Assembly: GCF_027409185.1 (NCBI RefSeq) | Contig: NC_084463.1 | Coordinates: 41,704,407-41,768,406, forward strand | Length of the DNA: 64,000 nucleotides | Direction of reading: 5' to 3' | Origin: Cynocephalus volans | Lineage: Eukaryota > Chordata > Mammalia > Dermoptera > Cynocephalidae | Shown: positions 1-13,016 of the stretch, piece by piece | How positions within the stretch are numbered: the stretch's first letter is position 1 | Layout: every line of letters begins with the position of its first letter | Notes under the pieces: model-generated | Told to the model about the DNA's origin: nothing | What the model saw: only the letters and a program-made list of their open reading frames with translations | Database searches by the model: none | Position numbers and translations under genes: made by a program

Positions 1-3000
1 GCCCATGTAGAATATTCAGAGTAAGTATGAGCTCTAGTATTTGTTGTTGTTTTCAGGTTGGGTTTTTTTTTTTTTTTCCTCCCTTAAATAGGAAGCTAAA
101 AGAGAACGGGGGAAAAAAACACCCTTTATTTTACTGTTTTTAGAAAATAGGATCATAATTAATTTTGAATGCTGAAGTGTAGTTTTCATGTCATAAAACC
201 ACCCCTATTAAAATGTTTAATAAAGTATCTTGTTTAGTAATATCCCGATTTCCCCTGTGAAATTTCAAGCTCTTTTACTGAACTGGAGCTTTTAGCGTCC
301 TCACATACCACCTTGTATAGAATCTGCACCTCTTTAAACATTTCTTCCTTGAGTTTCATATGATGGGGTTTCTTTAGTCATTTACATTTTGAAAAAAGAA
401 AGTGAAATATTCTTTAAGACGCCAAAGTAATCCACGAGAATGTATGGTGTTTGTTCAGCTGGATATCTTATTTATTTGAAGTACTGAGAGAAATCTCTTC
501 TGACTGCTCAAACAGGGGAGAATAAACAGTGAGAGTGTCCAAGTAACCTGAGCTAGGAAGTTCCTTTCTTTCAGAGAAAAGTTATAAAAATTATATTTGC
601 TAGATCCAAAAAAAATTGTATATCAACTACCGAGACCTGCATGTTTTCTTAGTATTCTCACTCTTTAAAAGAAAGAAAAAAAAAAAAGCCTGTAAAACCT
701 GGGAACTTTATAATATTTTGGTATTTTATTATTCCTAGGCAGGTGAACACAGTAAGTCTGTTTTTTCTTCTTGGAACATAACATCTCTTGTTGTTTTGTG
801 TGTGCGATGTGTCATTTGTCTCTTTGTTGATTCTTCAAAGCCATAAAAAAGCAAATAATGAAATTAGCATGGCTGAAATCTCAACATTAACCCTGAGCAG
901 ATTTCCTATAAGGAAGGATCAAGATGATGTTTAAAAGAAAAAAAAAATACAACATATTTCAAAAGAATTAGATTCTGGAGTACACCCAATTATGAAAATT
1001 ATAAAATAGTTTTCTTCTTTTTTTTGTTCTTTGTAGTCCGAATGTTAGGAAGGACCTGGCATATTTTTTGTGGATGAAAAGTAGGGGAACCTACCATATT
1101 TCTTTATCTTTAATCTGGAAAGGTCTTTCCTGAGCTGCCATGTGATTTTCCCTTAAACTTGAGCTTGTGTACTTTATCTTCCAGTATCACTTTGTCTCAT
1201 TGCCCGGTGAAAGACTGTTGGGTTCATATGTGAGCTTCGAGTAGAGGCCTTTTTCATCCAAAGCCAAAATTTGAAAAAAGCAAAACAATTAGAAATCAAA
1301 CTCACCTTTGCCAAATCCACCTGATCATTGACATGCACCCATGTTAGTCTGTAATGTGGAGACTTGAGACCTATCAGTGAATAAGTATATGTTCTACAGG
1401 ACGAGAGGACAAGGGCAACCAATCATAACAACAAAAACAACTCACACATTTTAGGACTCATTTTGTGCCAAAGCCCTGATGTAAGTAACTTTCGTGTGCC
1501 AAACTCATTTATTTCCCACAGTCCACTGCCAGCATCACAAGGTGGGCAGAGGCTGACAGCAGCATGTTTATCTCAGGTTGGTTGAAGGAGGGTGCAGTGT
1601 GATGTAGCAGAAAGGCCATGCTTTGAAGTCGGGAAAAACAGACTCTAAATGAATCCCAGCCCTTCCTTCTGGTGACCCCATCATTGTGAGAAAGTCACAC
1701 TGCCTCTCCAGACTTCAGATTTTCTTTTTCTCTGTACAATGGAGAAAATAGTTCCCACATCTTTGGGTTGTTGGGGGGTTAAGACACAACTCAAACCTAT
1801 GGCTCATAGTAAACACTCAAGAAATGCTAGTTTTCTTTGTATCCTACAAATTAATGTGAACTTCCTGAAATTTAACTGATTTTTAAGGACATACAGACAG
1901 CTGTTGTCAAGAATATTATCTATTGCATGACCTCAAAACATATGGAGCTATGCCAGGGCAGGTGAGAAACACCTTTAACTCTGAATTCCAATGGAAACCC
2001 CTGAGGAACTGCCATAATTCCTTCCATTTGATAATAAATTATAATGTAATGTATTGTTGGAGCTCATAGTTCAACATAGTTCAGCTCACAATGTACTGTT
2101 AGAACTCACAGCCCTTTTGCAAGCTGCACAACACTTTGAGTTAGCATATCAACTTCTTTCAGTTCTGAGTGACTCTAATACATTGTATTCACCTTGTTCT
2201 CTGTTTGTGCTTTCTTTAAGTGACCTTAGATACCTGTTTTGGAAAGTAAGATTTGAATTTAATGAAGTGATTTAAGCTGAAGAATTAAGCATACCCCACA
2301 GACTCTCTTAACACGAGACCAAGAATAACTTTATCTTGCTCTGTACTCTTAGACATATTTCTTCCCAACAAAAGAGATAATGTAACAACCTTTGAAAAAA
2401 AATGGGTATTTTAATCAAAGCATTCTGTCTTCAGAATATTCGAAAGCTTTTTTTTCAACTTTTTTCCTTCATATGATTCACATAATACCAGTTACTGATT
2501 ACTATCCAGCAGTATGCCCACTGTCTAGATGGTAAATCTTTTCATCAGATACGCGTGTATTTGTGTGTGTATATGCGCATGGTGTGTGCATACATGTAAT
2601 CACAATTCTTCACAAACTAACAAATACATGTTTATTCCTTTTTTGGTCTTTCTCTTCCTATTTCTCTACAATTCCCTTTCTGTTATGCCCCCTATTGTTT
2701 TCTAGTGAGCTGTTTATATCTTAAAAATATTTTTGTGAAACATTTATTTCTTATTTAGTTCATTTAAGATGGTTTATAAAGACAACAGGAGTTAGCATCA
2801 GCAACGCAAGTGGATGCTTGTAGACAGTAAGTACTCAATAAGTAGTTTGTTTAAGTCATATCCTGCAGATAATGTGCACTTAGGAAACCTGCCTAGGGTA
2901 GGCAGAGATGCAGCCAGCCAATTCGACCCTTCTTTTTTGATCCCGAACATTTTTTTTACTCTATGTTTATGAATAAAACATTTTAATCAGAACTACATCA

Positions 3001-4031
3001 GCATTGATCAATTTTTTCTTAGAAGAATAGCACAGGGTGAATTCCATTAAGTCAATTAAATACTTTGATTCAGTTTTTCACAATACAAAGACAGTTACAC
3101 ACCACACTTTACACTTCTTTCTGTTGTGAGTTTTCTTTTGTGTTGATTATTTTCACCAAGTCTACACTTTTAGGGTGAGCAAATCCAAATTTCACCTTGT
3201 GCAGCATTTGTCGTCACCAAACTTTTGTGATGGTTATTTCAACCAGAAGTATATGTTATTAATTTGATGAAAAAAATTCGTATTTTTGCTAATACCTAAG
3301 AAATTCCTCAGCCAGTCTGCTCCAATTTTCTACACTTCCTCATTTATATAGGATTAGTCTCTGAGATGTTGCTAATCTAACTCATTCCTAAACTTCCAAT
3401 GCCTTGAATGACTTTGGAAGCCTTGCCTTCTCTATGCTGTGGCAGGGCAAATAGATAAGTGACAGATTAAGATGTTTGATGTTGCTCAATAACAGTGTCT
3501 TTCTAACTTTTTTTTAATACTACTGAAGTTCATAATGTTACAACCCAATATAGGTATACTTATGCACACTCGTGTATAATATGCACATATGTGTGTATGT
3601 GTCTGAGACAAAAATTCTATCAAATAATCCTCTTATGGTCAGTGTTCTTTACTGTTTTTTTCTTGGTTTGGATTTCTTTTTCTAAAGAGCTTATCCTGAC
3701 CCAGTTTCAATACTGTTGTTTTCAACACCAAATTTCTGCTCTAGAACTATTTTGTCTGTTCCCATCTGATAAATGTTCCTTGACTGCCTCAGGTGTCAGC
3801 TGCTGACTTAAAGGTCAGCAAATGCAAAAATTAGCAATGTGTTATCCTAGCCATATAGGGACTTACCTTGAAAGGGGCAGAAATGTAAAGATTGTTAAAG
3901 TGAAGTAAAAGAAATACCATTAGGACATGGTACTTGTTCTGTCCTGTGGGTGGATACAAGTGTAGTCAGATAAAGGTCAAGAATGGAGATGGCATCTTTT
4001 CTGAGACTTGAAGCCTATGTCGAAGGTAAAC
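1..4031. other. Non-coding AT-rich DNA, no gene seen
   Basis: I find no exon-like or protein-like reading frame here. The sequence is AT-rich with many short homopolymers and a short TG/CA-rich patch near 2,555-2,600. The only repeat I recognise is a MIR at about 1,590-1,830, listed separately. The short open frames carry no domain and no codon bias. Confidence 0.6.
1590..1830 (+). repeat. MIR SINE (ancient)
   Basis: The stretch follows the MIR pattern on the plus strand: a segment reading like 'patient-type' MIR core with a tRNA-like start, then the CTCTCC...TTTTCTCTGTA segment, then a tail about increments of repeat ending near AGTAAACACTCAAGAAATG. It is diverged, as expected for a mammal-wide repeat. 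Assignment is from remembered consensus, not an alignment. Confidence 0.6.
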
Positions 4032-4043
4032 ATGTGGACATAG

Positions 4044-5127
4044 GGCTTCCAGTCAAGATGGCAGAATAGACGATCTACAGTGTCACTCTCTCCCACAAAT
4101 CAAACAATTTACAACTGTAGAGAAAAGCAACAACAGCTAAGCTGGGGCTGCTAGAGCTCAAGGGAAGAGGAGGAGAGACCTATGGAGTGCACAAAGGCCA
4201 GAAAAGCCACAATGAGAGAAAAACAAAACTGCTCTGACCATTTCGTGCCTTGGCCACTTTAAGGCAAGATCTGCTGAGTGCACGGAGCAGGAGCTGGCAA
4301 AATCCGCAGCTGTGCCCTTTGGATGGAGTTGCTTGGAGGCTGCAGGGGAGAAGAGGGCCTCGGTGGCTCCCAGGCCAGGAAGACCACTAATAGGGTTCCC
4401 CGTGGACCCAACTAGGAGCAAGGAGCCAGCAAAGCAGCAACTTAGCTAAACCACAGAGCTCAACTACTGGTCCCAACAGGAAGTTCCCCCACTTTAGAAG
4501 TAAGCAAATGACAAAAAATTAGTTCTGGCTCAGACACACTGCCAGTGCCTCAGGCCTGCCCTGGGATGTGAGCTATGCAGCCGGGGATGAACCCCGGGTC
4601 CTACAACCAAGCACACCACCAGTGCCTTGGGGGCCACCTGAGGACTAGAGGCTTGGAGAAGGGGACTGGATTCCCCTCCCACAGCCAGGCACACTACCAG
4701 TGACAAAGAGTATGCCAAAAACATCGCCTCCATGTGGGTGGCCCACCACAGCCACCACAATAACCATGGCTGCTGTGAAAGCGGCTACATGCCACAACCA
4801 CCATGCAGATGGTCCACCAGCCACTGGAGTGCATTGACACAAGAGAGTCACCAGCAGAGACCAAAGAAAAGAGGATGTCTCTCTCCAGAAAGTCCATTCC
4901 AGAGTGACAGAAGAAGCATCTGCTCTGTGATAATATTGGGGGACCTGAACACACCTCTCAGTATTGGACAGATCATCTAGGCAACAAATCATCAGAGTAA
5001 CCATTACTCTTTCAGAAGGAGAGATGAAATCTAGGGTAATGGGGGGGGGGAGAAGTGGATGGGGAGAGGATTCGACAAGGGGCATAAAGAATAGATATGA
5101 TTTTTAACAATAAGAAAACAAAATAAA
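4044..5127 (+). mobile_element. Old L1-derived copy with L1 5'UTR joined to an endonuclease fragment
   Basis: The left end begins with an L1-type 5' start (CAAGATGGCAGAATAGAC at about 4,054). About 850 bases of GC-richer 5'UTR-like sequence follow. At about 4,935-4,982 a short piece matches the L1 ORF2 endonuclease region: compare the GDLNTPLS / LDRSSRQ segment of the young L1 in this window. It then passes into a G-run and an A-rich end near 5,125. Flanks carry an imperfect 12-bp duplication (ATGTGGACATAG at 4,032-4,043, ATGTGGACACAG at 5,128-5,139). The copy therefore looks like one insertion that lacks most of ORF1 and ORF2. Family unassigned. Confidence 0.5.
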
Positions 5128-5139
5128 ATGTGGACACAG

Positions 5140-8100
5140 AAAAGAGAATTTTAAGTAGACTTGGCAGCAATGGCACAGCCAGAACTAGGACTAGGGATAA
5201 ATTTAAGGGGGTGCTATAAAACTCAGTAATCAAGATAAACAATATTTTAATGCAGTATTTTTTAAAAAATCAAAATTAATGCAAAAAATCATAAGTAAAA
5301 TTTCAAATTATAAATCAAGACAGAATCGTATTACAGTAAAAACTCAAGTAATAATCATGAATTTGTAATGATCCATGCCTCGAGGAGGTGAAGGTAAAAT
5401 AAGGCTAACCAAGGTTCTTAAGCTAAGGATTTTGGACCTTAGGATTTTATGTTAAAGTTGACCATGATGACAATAATGACAATGGTGATGATGGTGAGAT
5501 TTAAAAAACTAACATTTATTAAGTAGTTGCTGTATACCAGGACCTGTGCTATGTACCTTGTCTTTTTCGCACATTGATTCTTTGAGAGTGCCAGTCTCTG
5601 TTATTATCAAGGAAGCTTGGAGGGAATAAACAGCTTGTTTAAGGCCATGTAACTAAAGGCAGTGGAGCGGGATTCAAGTACTTTCCAATGGATGGAAGCT
5701 CCCAAACTCTAAATCCCTACTACCCACAATCTCTATTAGCTCCAGGTTGTGTCTGGGTTTCAGAGAAATCATTTTTATGGCAGCAAGAAGGTGAGTTAGA
5801 AAGAAGAAGACATTTTTAGCAGAGACCAGTAGAGAGTTTGGAAGAGTTGGCCAATTAGAAATGTTGTGTCTGTACAAAGATGGCTTTGGGGGCCAGGAGG
5901 CATGAGAAATAATACTCCCAATGTTGCAGGAGTAGAAGTAGAAACTTTTGATGTGTGAACTGAATATGGAGATAAATGAGCAGGAATACATATGGAATAT
6001 ATAAACTTGTGGGTAAATTTGTTGATATGTACATATATGCATGTGTTCATAAACAAACAAAGGAAAATATCTGACATTTAAGTTTTATTTAGTGCTTAAC
6101 AATATTTTTCTATCGTTTTGGGTTTTTTTTTAGCACTAGCATTAAATTCTTGCCTTAGGGATAACTGATAGAGCTAATATGGGACCATATTTTAACATAA
6201 TTTAAAGTATTTTTTTCTTCTGATAGATATGTTGTTTATTTCTATAAATTATTAAAATTGTGACTCTGCAACACCTTCAAAGCATCTTAATATATGTTTG
6301 TTGATGACACTTAATTACTGATGTAAGACGGATTCTAGAAAGAGAACACAGAATATCCACGTGCCACTTCCATAATATGTATTAAAAATTATCATGCCCA
6401 TTCATTTTTTAAATAGCTGTGGCCTTTTGGTGAATACCAACATTAACAAACCATGTTAACGTGGTTTAAAATATGCAGTGAAATTTGCAATGCCATCTGA
6501 TGACGGAACTATCAAATTAGCGTAGGTGGCGTTGACTGATCCCCCTTATAAAGAGTTACTTGTATTGTTTGAACAGGGAAGATGCACTTCCCCTTTGGGC
6601 TTGCAGCATTTCTGAAAGCACTGATTAAATGATTCCACTGGAAAGATGGTTTATTTGATGTTGAAATGTCGTACAATATGTGCCCATCCCACAATTTTAA
6701 TCTGTTGTGCACTTGAGGGAGTTGGCATATGTTCAGGCTGACTGGTAACATTCTGTCTGATTCTGTGCTCCCGCACCCTTTGTTTGTTTTGTTACTGTTG
6801 TCCTTGTTAATAGACCTTTGCAGGGGCCTTTCTCGGATCTCAGATGACAGCTCTTTCAGGAAAGGATTATCCAGGGGTGGCAAAAGCTCCCCTGCAGATA
6901 TGCCATTTGACTACTTTGACTAAAACAGCAAAAAGCTTTTTCATTCATTCCCGATTTACTATTTGTTCTATTGGTTCTTTGAAAGTAATGACTGATTACA
7001 GGTCTTTAGATACAGAACTTCAATAAGCAAGTGTCACCTCCTAACTTTACACATTTATTCTGAGCAAGTGGAGGTGAATTCCACCAAAGTTGGTGGGTGG
7101 AAATACAAAAACTCTTTTTTCTAGTTATATATATATTTTATATTCACAATTTTCTATTCCCAAATGCCAAACTTTCTTTTGAGACTTAATAGCCATTCTT
7201 CTAAGACTCTGCCTTTACGACATACATGGGGACCATAGTGGGCACATGTGAACATAACATGACTTTAGCAGCTTTCACTGGACTTAGAAACTTAATTTTC
7301 CGTGCTGGATTTCATGTCCTTTTGTATCTAGATGAGAAAACTGAGGAATCCCCCAGAGATGAGGGTACATAACTTGGTCTCTCTGAACTTGGCCTATAGA
7401 TTCTAAGTATTTATTCCACCCTTCTCTATTCTCTGCCAGTTAATTGTTTATTTCATGGGTATAGCATTGATTGTCTTAAACATTTGTTTATTCTCTTATC
7501 TCACATTTCTAGCATAGGAAGTCATTTTAAATTATATTATTGTTTAGCATATGAAAAACAAACTAATTTTTAGCATTAATACTAGGGAAGACAAAATGAC
7601 AGTAACAAATATATGTGTCTGTTTATATTTATATATGTATACATATATAGGAATATGTATGTAAGCTCATACAAGTACTAGTGGGTGCCAATAGGTGGCA
7701 CTGTGTTTCATCTGTGTGTGGGCAGAAGGTAGAATTAGCTTGTACAAGTAAGGTGGGGCAGGGAGGAGTGTGATGGGATGATTAGTACATTTTATTGGGC
7801 CTGGGGAGGGAAAAAAAAAACCTTCATTGCGAACAGTTTCCATTTCCCATGTCACCTTGGCGTTTAATTTACTTCATTTAACATGACTACTTGGAGTTTT
7901 CCTATATTAGTCGCTCCTATTAGTTATAACCTAGAGGGATTATATTAGTAAACTATTGGATTACAGTATCTAAATGGAGGCCAGAAGGCTTTGGAAGAGT
8001 TGACCTTCAAGGGCCTTGCGTGTTGAGATGAACTGAGGCTTCCTTTAGTCTTCCCAGGTGGCCACAGTTTGTTGTAACCTCAGAGATCATCTAGGTAAGG

Positions 8101-9985
8101 CCATCATTTTGGAGATTAGGTAAGTAGCTGATACCTGAAATGTTGAGAAACGGTTTCAGGTTCACACAGAGTGATGTAATGCTCCTTTCACTAGGCTAAG
8201 GGACCTTTACCTATTTCATGTTTTAACATGGCATCTCCAGTATTTTTAAAGAATGCCTTTTTTCTTGCTTCTGGCTATTTCAGAGTGGCCTGCAAGTCAG
8301 GTGTGATTTTGTCTTTGATCATGAGAAGCAGCTTTCCCCTCTTCCTCCTCCCCTTCCTTCTACCCATCTTCCTTCTCTCCAATCATTGAGGTCATGTGTG
8401 TTAGCACATTTTCTTGCTTTTTCTCATATTTTCCTTAAACTGTCTACATAGGAGTAGTTATGACATATGGTTTAATTGTAATCTATCAGGCATCAATGGC
8501 TTTTTGTGGGGCAGAATTTACTTTCTGTACTTGTGTGTACCATTATTAAAAACTTCTGATGTTTGCCAATGGATATTCTTGAAAATCATCTTTTAGTTCA
8601 AATGCTGCTAAGTATTTAATAATATTATTATTATAGTAAATAAATACCAGTGATGTGTTTGCATTCCTATTCAGCCTGAAGACCTACTTGATATTGCAAA
8701 AGCAGGACTTGGTTTTAAAATCCAGAGAAATTATACATAATAGAATAATGAATGACTCTGTCCCTCAAACCCATTGGTCCATGGCAAGGCTCTGCTAAAC
8801 TAATTTTGGAACATCCCAGAGTCATCTTTGATTAACTTACCCTTAGTTTGCCTGCTTTGTTAATTAATCCAAAATTTAGCTGCATAGTGACTTGGGCATT
8901 TTTTTTTTTTTTGATGCCTATAGAGACATTCATTTTTCAGGTATAGAAATTACATTTACTTTGAAAGTCTTTACCTCTCAGTTTCAGTAATTTCTGTCTG
9001 CCCAGGACAGTAAGCTGCAACTCTCATCAGGGTTAATACTGAGGGTCTATTGGAGTATGTTTGGGGATGGGAGTGGGTGGTAGATTTTACAGTTTCATAG
9101 GTAGATTTTCAATGACACAAGATGTTTGTCTGCCCTGTACCCATATTTTAATTGACATTCACAGTTGAGAAAATACAAGAAAGCAAAAGAAAAAAAGATA
9201 TTTTATTAGAAAGAGAAATATCTCATTGTTTCTTTTAATGTAAATTTAAAGTAATTTTCTTGCAGGAAAGTATTAAACATATACTTTGGCTTTCTTTTCT
9301 TTCTCTGAATTGGTCAAGTGTGGTTGCTGCCTTAACTTGCTGAGATACAAACGGCTGGCTCGCAGGACTGCAGGTTCATGCAGTGCGCCAAGAGTTATTT
9401 ATTTCTTCAGGATTGGGGCGTGGGGGGGTTCTATTGCTATGTTTTCCTTTCTACTTAAAAAAACTCTCCCTGAGAGAGTTTTTCTTGGACACAAGTTAAA
9501 ACTCACCTCTTTCAGAGAATCTGTCCTTATGCCCCCTGGAAATGTCCCAGGCCTCTGGGTGCCCAGGGATGGATCTTCACTCTTCCTTGGCTTTCTACCT
9601 GTTTTTTGTTCAGCTTCTCTTGTCTAGAAAGCTGATCCATTTCTTAAGCTTAGGAATACTTAAGGATGTGGTTCTAGGCTACCCTTTTGCCTTTTTTTTT
9701 CCCCCCTAACTTCATGGGGAGCTAAACACTGGACTCTTGAAACCATTGTGCGGCTCCACTGCTGCTGTCCGCTGGCTGGTCATCTGGCTTTCTTAATTTG
9801 CCCCCATATATTTGCAATAGCAAAAGGGAGACTTGTTCCTAGGAGCACTACCCATCAGAGTTAAAACTGAGTTCCTTCACCCTTTTGCTTCCACATATCC
9901 CATGTATGCAGTTCCAAGAGAGGCCATCTCATGGTGCATTCTTGGCCCTTTTTAAAAAGATTCCAAACCTTCCCTTATCTTTAGC
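5140..9985. other. Non-coding DNA with a few MIR remnants
   Basis: No coding exon is apparent. A MIR in antisense lies at about 5,500-5,680 and MIR-like scraps occur near 7,300-7,390 and 8,050-8,180. The stretch 6,480-7,030 is complex, low in repeats and rich in homeodomain-type TAAT motifs; see findings. Short A- or T-runs and TA-rich patches (for example near 7,620-7,650) make up most of the low-complexity sequence. Confidence 0.5.
5500..5680 (-). repeat. MIR SINE (ancient, antisense)
   Basis: The stretch reads like the antisense of MIR: AGCATTTATTAAGTAGTTGCTGTA-type start, the conserved GGACCTGTGCTATGTACCT segment, and the AAGGCCATGTAACTA segment near the end. Diverged and without visible duplications. 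Confidence 0.6.
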
Positions 9986-9989
9986 ATGC

Positions 9990-10190
9990 TAGAGGAAGCA
10001 CATGTGGTAGGTGGAAAAAAACGCAAGGACTTAGGATAGAAAAGACCCAGGTATAGATGTTGTCTGCTGTATACTTATTAGCTCATGGACCTAGGATAGG
10101 TTGCTGAACCTGTCTGAGCCTCAGTTTTCTTATCTGTAAAGTGGGATAATAGTACTTCAGAGAATTGTGGTTGGATCAAATGAGGTGGAG
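9990..10190 (+). repeat. MIR SINE (ancient)
   Basis: The segment GAGCCTCAGTTTTCTTATCTG TAAAGTGGG is the signature core of MIR in sense orientation, preceded by the ACCTAGGATAGGTTGCTGAACC segment. It lies about 200 bp upstream of a CYN-SINE. Confidence 0.75.
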
Positions 10191-10397
10191 TGGGTGGTGG
10201 CAGTAACAATTTGTATTCTGATTTTAGCAATAATCTGCCAAGTAATTATGCATTACAGCAGATCTGCTGTGGCTCTTTATTTTTAGGTAGGTAACATTTG
10301 AAAAGTCTTCCCTTTTGGCCTGTCCCTCTCCCTCCCCCCACAGAAAGTATATTCAAGAGTGAAACTTTCAGTATTGTGATGTCTTACACCTAATAGT

Positions 10398-10593
10398 TTT
10401 TTTCTGTTTTTTTTTTTTTTTGTCTTTTTTCATGACCCGTAAGAGGATCGCAACCCTTGGTGACACCCGCACCGCGCTCAGCCAGTGAGCGCACCGGCCA
10501 TCCCTATATAGGATCCGAAGCGGGAGCGGCAGGTGCGCGCCCAGCGCCACACTCTCCCGAGTGCGCCATGGGGTCAGCCCTAGTTTTGAATGA
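10398..10593 (-). mobile_element. CYN-type tRNA-derived SINE (monomer)
   Basis: Read on the minus strand this has a tRNA-like 5' part with A-box and B-box (GGATCCTATATAGG follows the B-box region), a GC-rich body, and an A-rich tail seen as the plus-strand T-run at about 10,398-10,442. The body resembles a tRNA with many CpG sites, matching two better copies at 11,960 and 12,874. The short word TAGTTTT occurs on both sides and is probably the target duplication. The family is characteristic of colugos, which is the main clue to the source organism. Confidence 0.75.
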
Positions 10594-10639
10594 CTTGACT
10601 TGGCTGTGTTTATTGTGTCTCTCAATAGATAGATGTATG

Positions 10640-11575
10640 GATAGATTGGTGTTGTTTTAACACCTGTACAGTCTTTCTGGCCTTACTCTTTTTCAAATGT
10701 TCAAATGTCATCTAGTCATAGATTTCAGAGGCAGATGTAAATACTTTGGGTTTTAAGTGGCACAGAGTCACAGTGGGTTTGTTATGTAAACCCTTGGGGA
10801 TATTTACACCCTCTCCTGAGAAGGGTAATTGAGCCTCCAAACCACCCACCAAGATTCTTGCCTGTAAAATATTTAAGGACCTGTACTATAAAGACATTTC
10901 CCTTGTGCAATTTGTTTTCCATCTAAGAGCAGGAGAACAAGAAAAATATAGCTCAGTGTCACTTATAAAAACCAAACTCTTAAGCTACAAAATGCATCTC
11001 CTCATAATAGCACTTGGAGAAGTGCTGAAGGCAAACAAAGTGAGCAGAAAAGGGACCAGTCTTCTGCAATTGAGAGGATAGGCTCCACAATGCAGCATAA
11101 TGATGGTGTTATAAATCACCCGTTCATGCAAAGCTAGACTTTCCCTGGAAGCGTATCATGGAGTGTGCAGAAGGGCTTTTTGACAAAAGGAGGTCTGGTT
11201 AAGAGATGTGAAAAACCAAGTTTTAAAAGCATATCAGGCTTCTAAGACATGTCTGAATACCTCACAGACAGTGGGGAATCTAAGGATTCAGCTTACACCA
11301 CAGACAACCAGGCTGGTCGTATGTGCCTGTGCTTTTCTCTCTGTTTTTGCAGAAGAGTCATCAGGCATGTTTTCCGTAGGAAGACCATCCTCCCCAAGGT
11401 GAGCCACAGAACAGGTGAACTGGTGCTGATGACACCTAGAGATGCTTCTTTGGTTGACTGCTGAACAGATCTAAAACAAACTTGTGTGTAACCTGGGATT
11501 AGCTCCAATAAGATGTGAATGAAGTTCTCAGGGATTCTGAGACATCTAAGTTTTAGACTGATGTGTTATTAAAGG
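10640..11575. other. Non-coding DNA, nothing recognised
   Basis: No gene or clear repeat is visible. Small open frames at 11,208-11,508 on both strands are mutual shadows and have no domain. Confidence 0.45.
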
Positions 11576-12660
11576 TAATGAATGCTAGCTGCTATAGCAA
11601 ATAAGCCCAGACAAGTACAGTGGCTCAAGCATGGTAAATGTTTATTTCTTGCTTATGTAAAGTCCAAAGTGACTGTCTCGGATTTGCAGGTGGCTTTCTT
11701 CCAAATTTTGACTCGGGGACCCACGCTCTCTCTCTCTTGTGGCTCAGCCATTTTTCACACATGGCTTGCAGGGCTGTCTTGCTTGTCTGCATGAAGCTGG
11801 TAGAAGAGGCAAGAACATGGGTGAACACGTGTGGGCGCATTTTCAGGACCAGGCCTGGGAATGCCTGTGCACTGCAGGAGGCTAGTTCTGTGCCTAGGGA
11901 GAAGTGGGGCATAGCAAGTCTCTGTCCTAGCTGCTGTACTGTAGTTTCTGTGTTTCTTTTTCTTTTTTTTGTCTTTTTCGTGACCGGCACTCAGCCAGTG
12001 AGCATACCGGCCACTCCTATATAGGATCCGAACCAGCGGCGGGAGCCGCTGCGCTCCCAGCACCGCACTCTCCCAAGTGCGCCACGGGGTCGGCCCTTTC
12101 TGTGTTTCTTTGAAATCGCTTTAGGTTCTCAGTTATTTTTTTTTTCTTTTGCCCAAGTTCTTCATCTGTTTGACTCTTGAGATAGCTGGAGATAATTAAT
12201 CATGTTTCTTGTCCTCCAGTACCTCAGCCTTGTGGGCAGCAAGACTGCACTCATTGTCTGCTGTGCTATGTGCCCTTGCCTACCTTCCACTGTAAAGGCT
12301 GAAAAATGTGATACTGTGGTCACCTTTACAGCCTTCCTAGCAACCGAGGATGGCCACATGACAGGTTGTAGCCAACATGGAAAAGCAGAAAACTACAGCA
12401 GGCCTTCCTGGAAACCTTTTGCTTTCCTGATGAAAAGGCAAAGCATTGCTGGTGTTTTCACCCTGCTCTCTTCCCACCCTGGATGCGGATTTGATGTCTC
12501 CAACTGCATCAGTCTTCTTGCATTCACAACCCAACAAGCAAGAGGAAAAAGTTAAAGGAATGGCAGGGAGAGTGGCCCTCAACGTTGTAGAACCAGTGAC
12601 CAGGGTCGGCAGTCAGGCATGTTTCTTTCTCCAAGGTCTGCTTTCCCCCCCTCCTGCCAA
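11576..12660. repeat. Ancient interspersed repeats, family not assigned
   Basis: The stretch 11,580-11,944, resuming after the SINE at 12,112, has the layout of an old antisense LTR-type repeat (AGTGGCTCAAGC, GTTTATTTCTTGCTTATGTAAAGTCC). The stretch 12,300-12,560 resembles another widespread mammalian repeat (GGATGGCCACATGACA segment). I recognise the types from general experience but cannot name the families safely. Confidence 0.4.
11960..12096 (-). mobile_element. CYN-type SINE with 15-bp target duplication
   Basis: A tRNA-like SINE on the minus strand, tail first in plus orientation. The duplication TTTCTGTGTTTCTTT is perfect at 11,945-11,959 and 12,097-12,111, which fixes both ends. The body is GC-rich with the TATATAGGATCCGAACC segment containing the B-box complement. 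It inserted into an older repeat. It is probably young: the duplication is perfect and CpG sites are largely retained. Confidence 0.85.
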
Positions 12661-12873
12661 TTCATGAACCACTAATAAAGGTATTGATGCAAATATGGAA
12701 AACAAATTTGAAAGGGATCTGGATAACCCTCAAGGATAAGGATTCTTTGGGAATACAGTGGTCACCCCTCTCCCCATGTGTTTGGGTGAAAGCTTGTGAA
12801 TGTTTGCATATAATAAGTTTTGCTTCAAATGAGAGACACTCCAATGCAATGTTTCTAAGAAGTTACCAGTTTT

Positions 12874-13016
12874 TTTTTTTTTTTTTGTCGTTTTTTCGTG
12901 ACCGGCACTCAGCCAGTGAGTGCACCAGTCATTCTTATATAGGATCCGAACCCACGGTGGGAGTGTTGCTGCGCTCCCAGCGCAGCACTCTACCAAGTGC
13001 GCCACGGGCTCGGCCC
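12874..13016 (-). mobile_element. CYN-type SINE with 16-bp target duplication
   Basis: A third monomer copy on the minus strand. The duplication AGAAGTTACCAGTTTT is perfect at 12,858-12,873 and 13,017-13,032. It shares the GACCGGCACTCAGCCAGTGAG segment with the 12.0 kb copy, with scattered differences elsewhere. These copies use the L1 machinery: their tails are long A-runs (T-runs on the plus strand). Confidence 0.85.

Noticed and set aside
5674..6077. 128-codon and overlapping 93-codon minus frames
   Set aside because: Two overlapping frames without domain or codon bias in AT-rich DNA next to a MIR.
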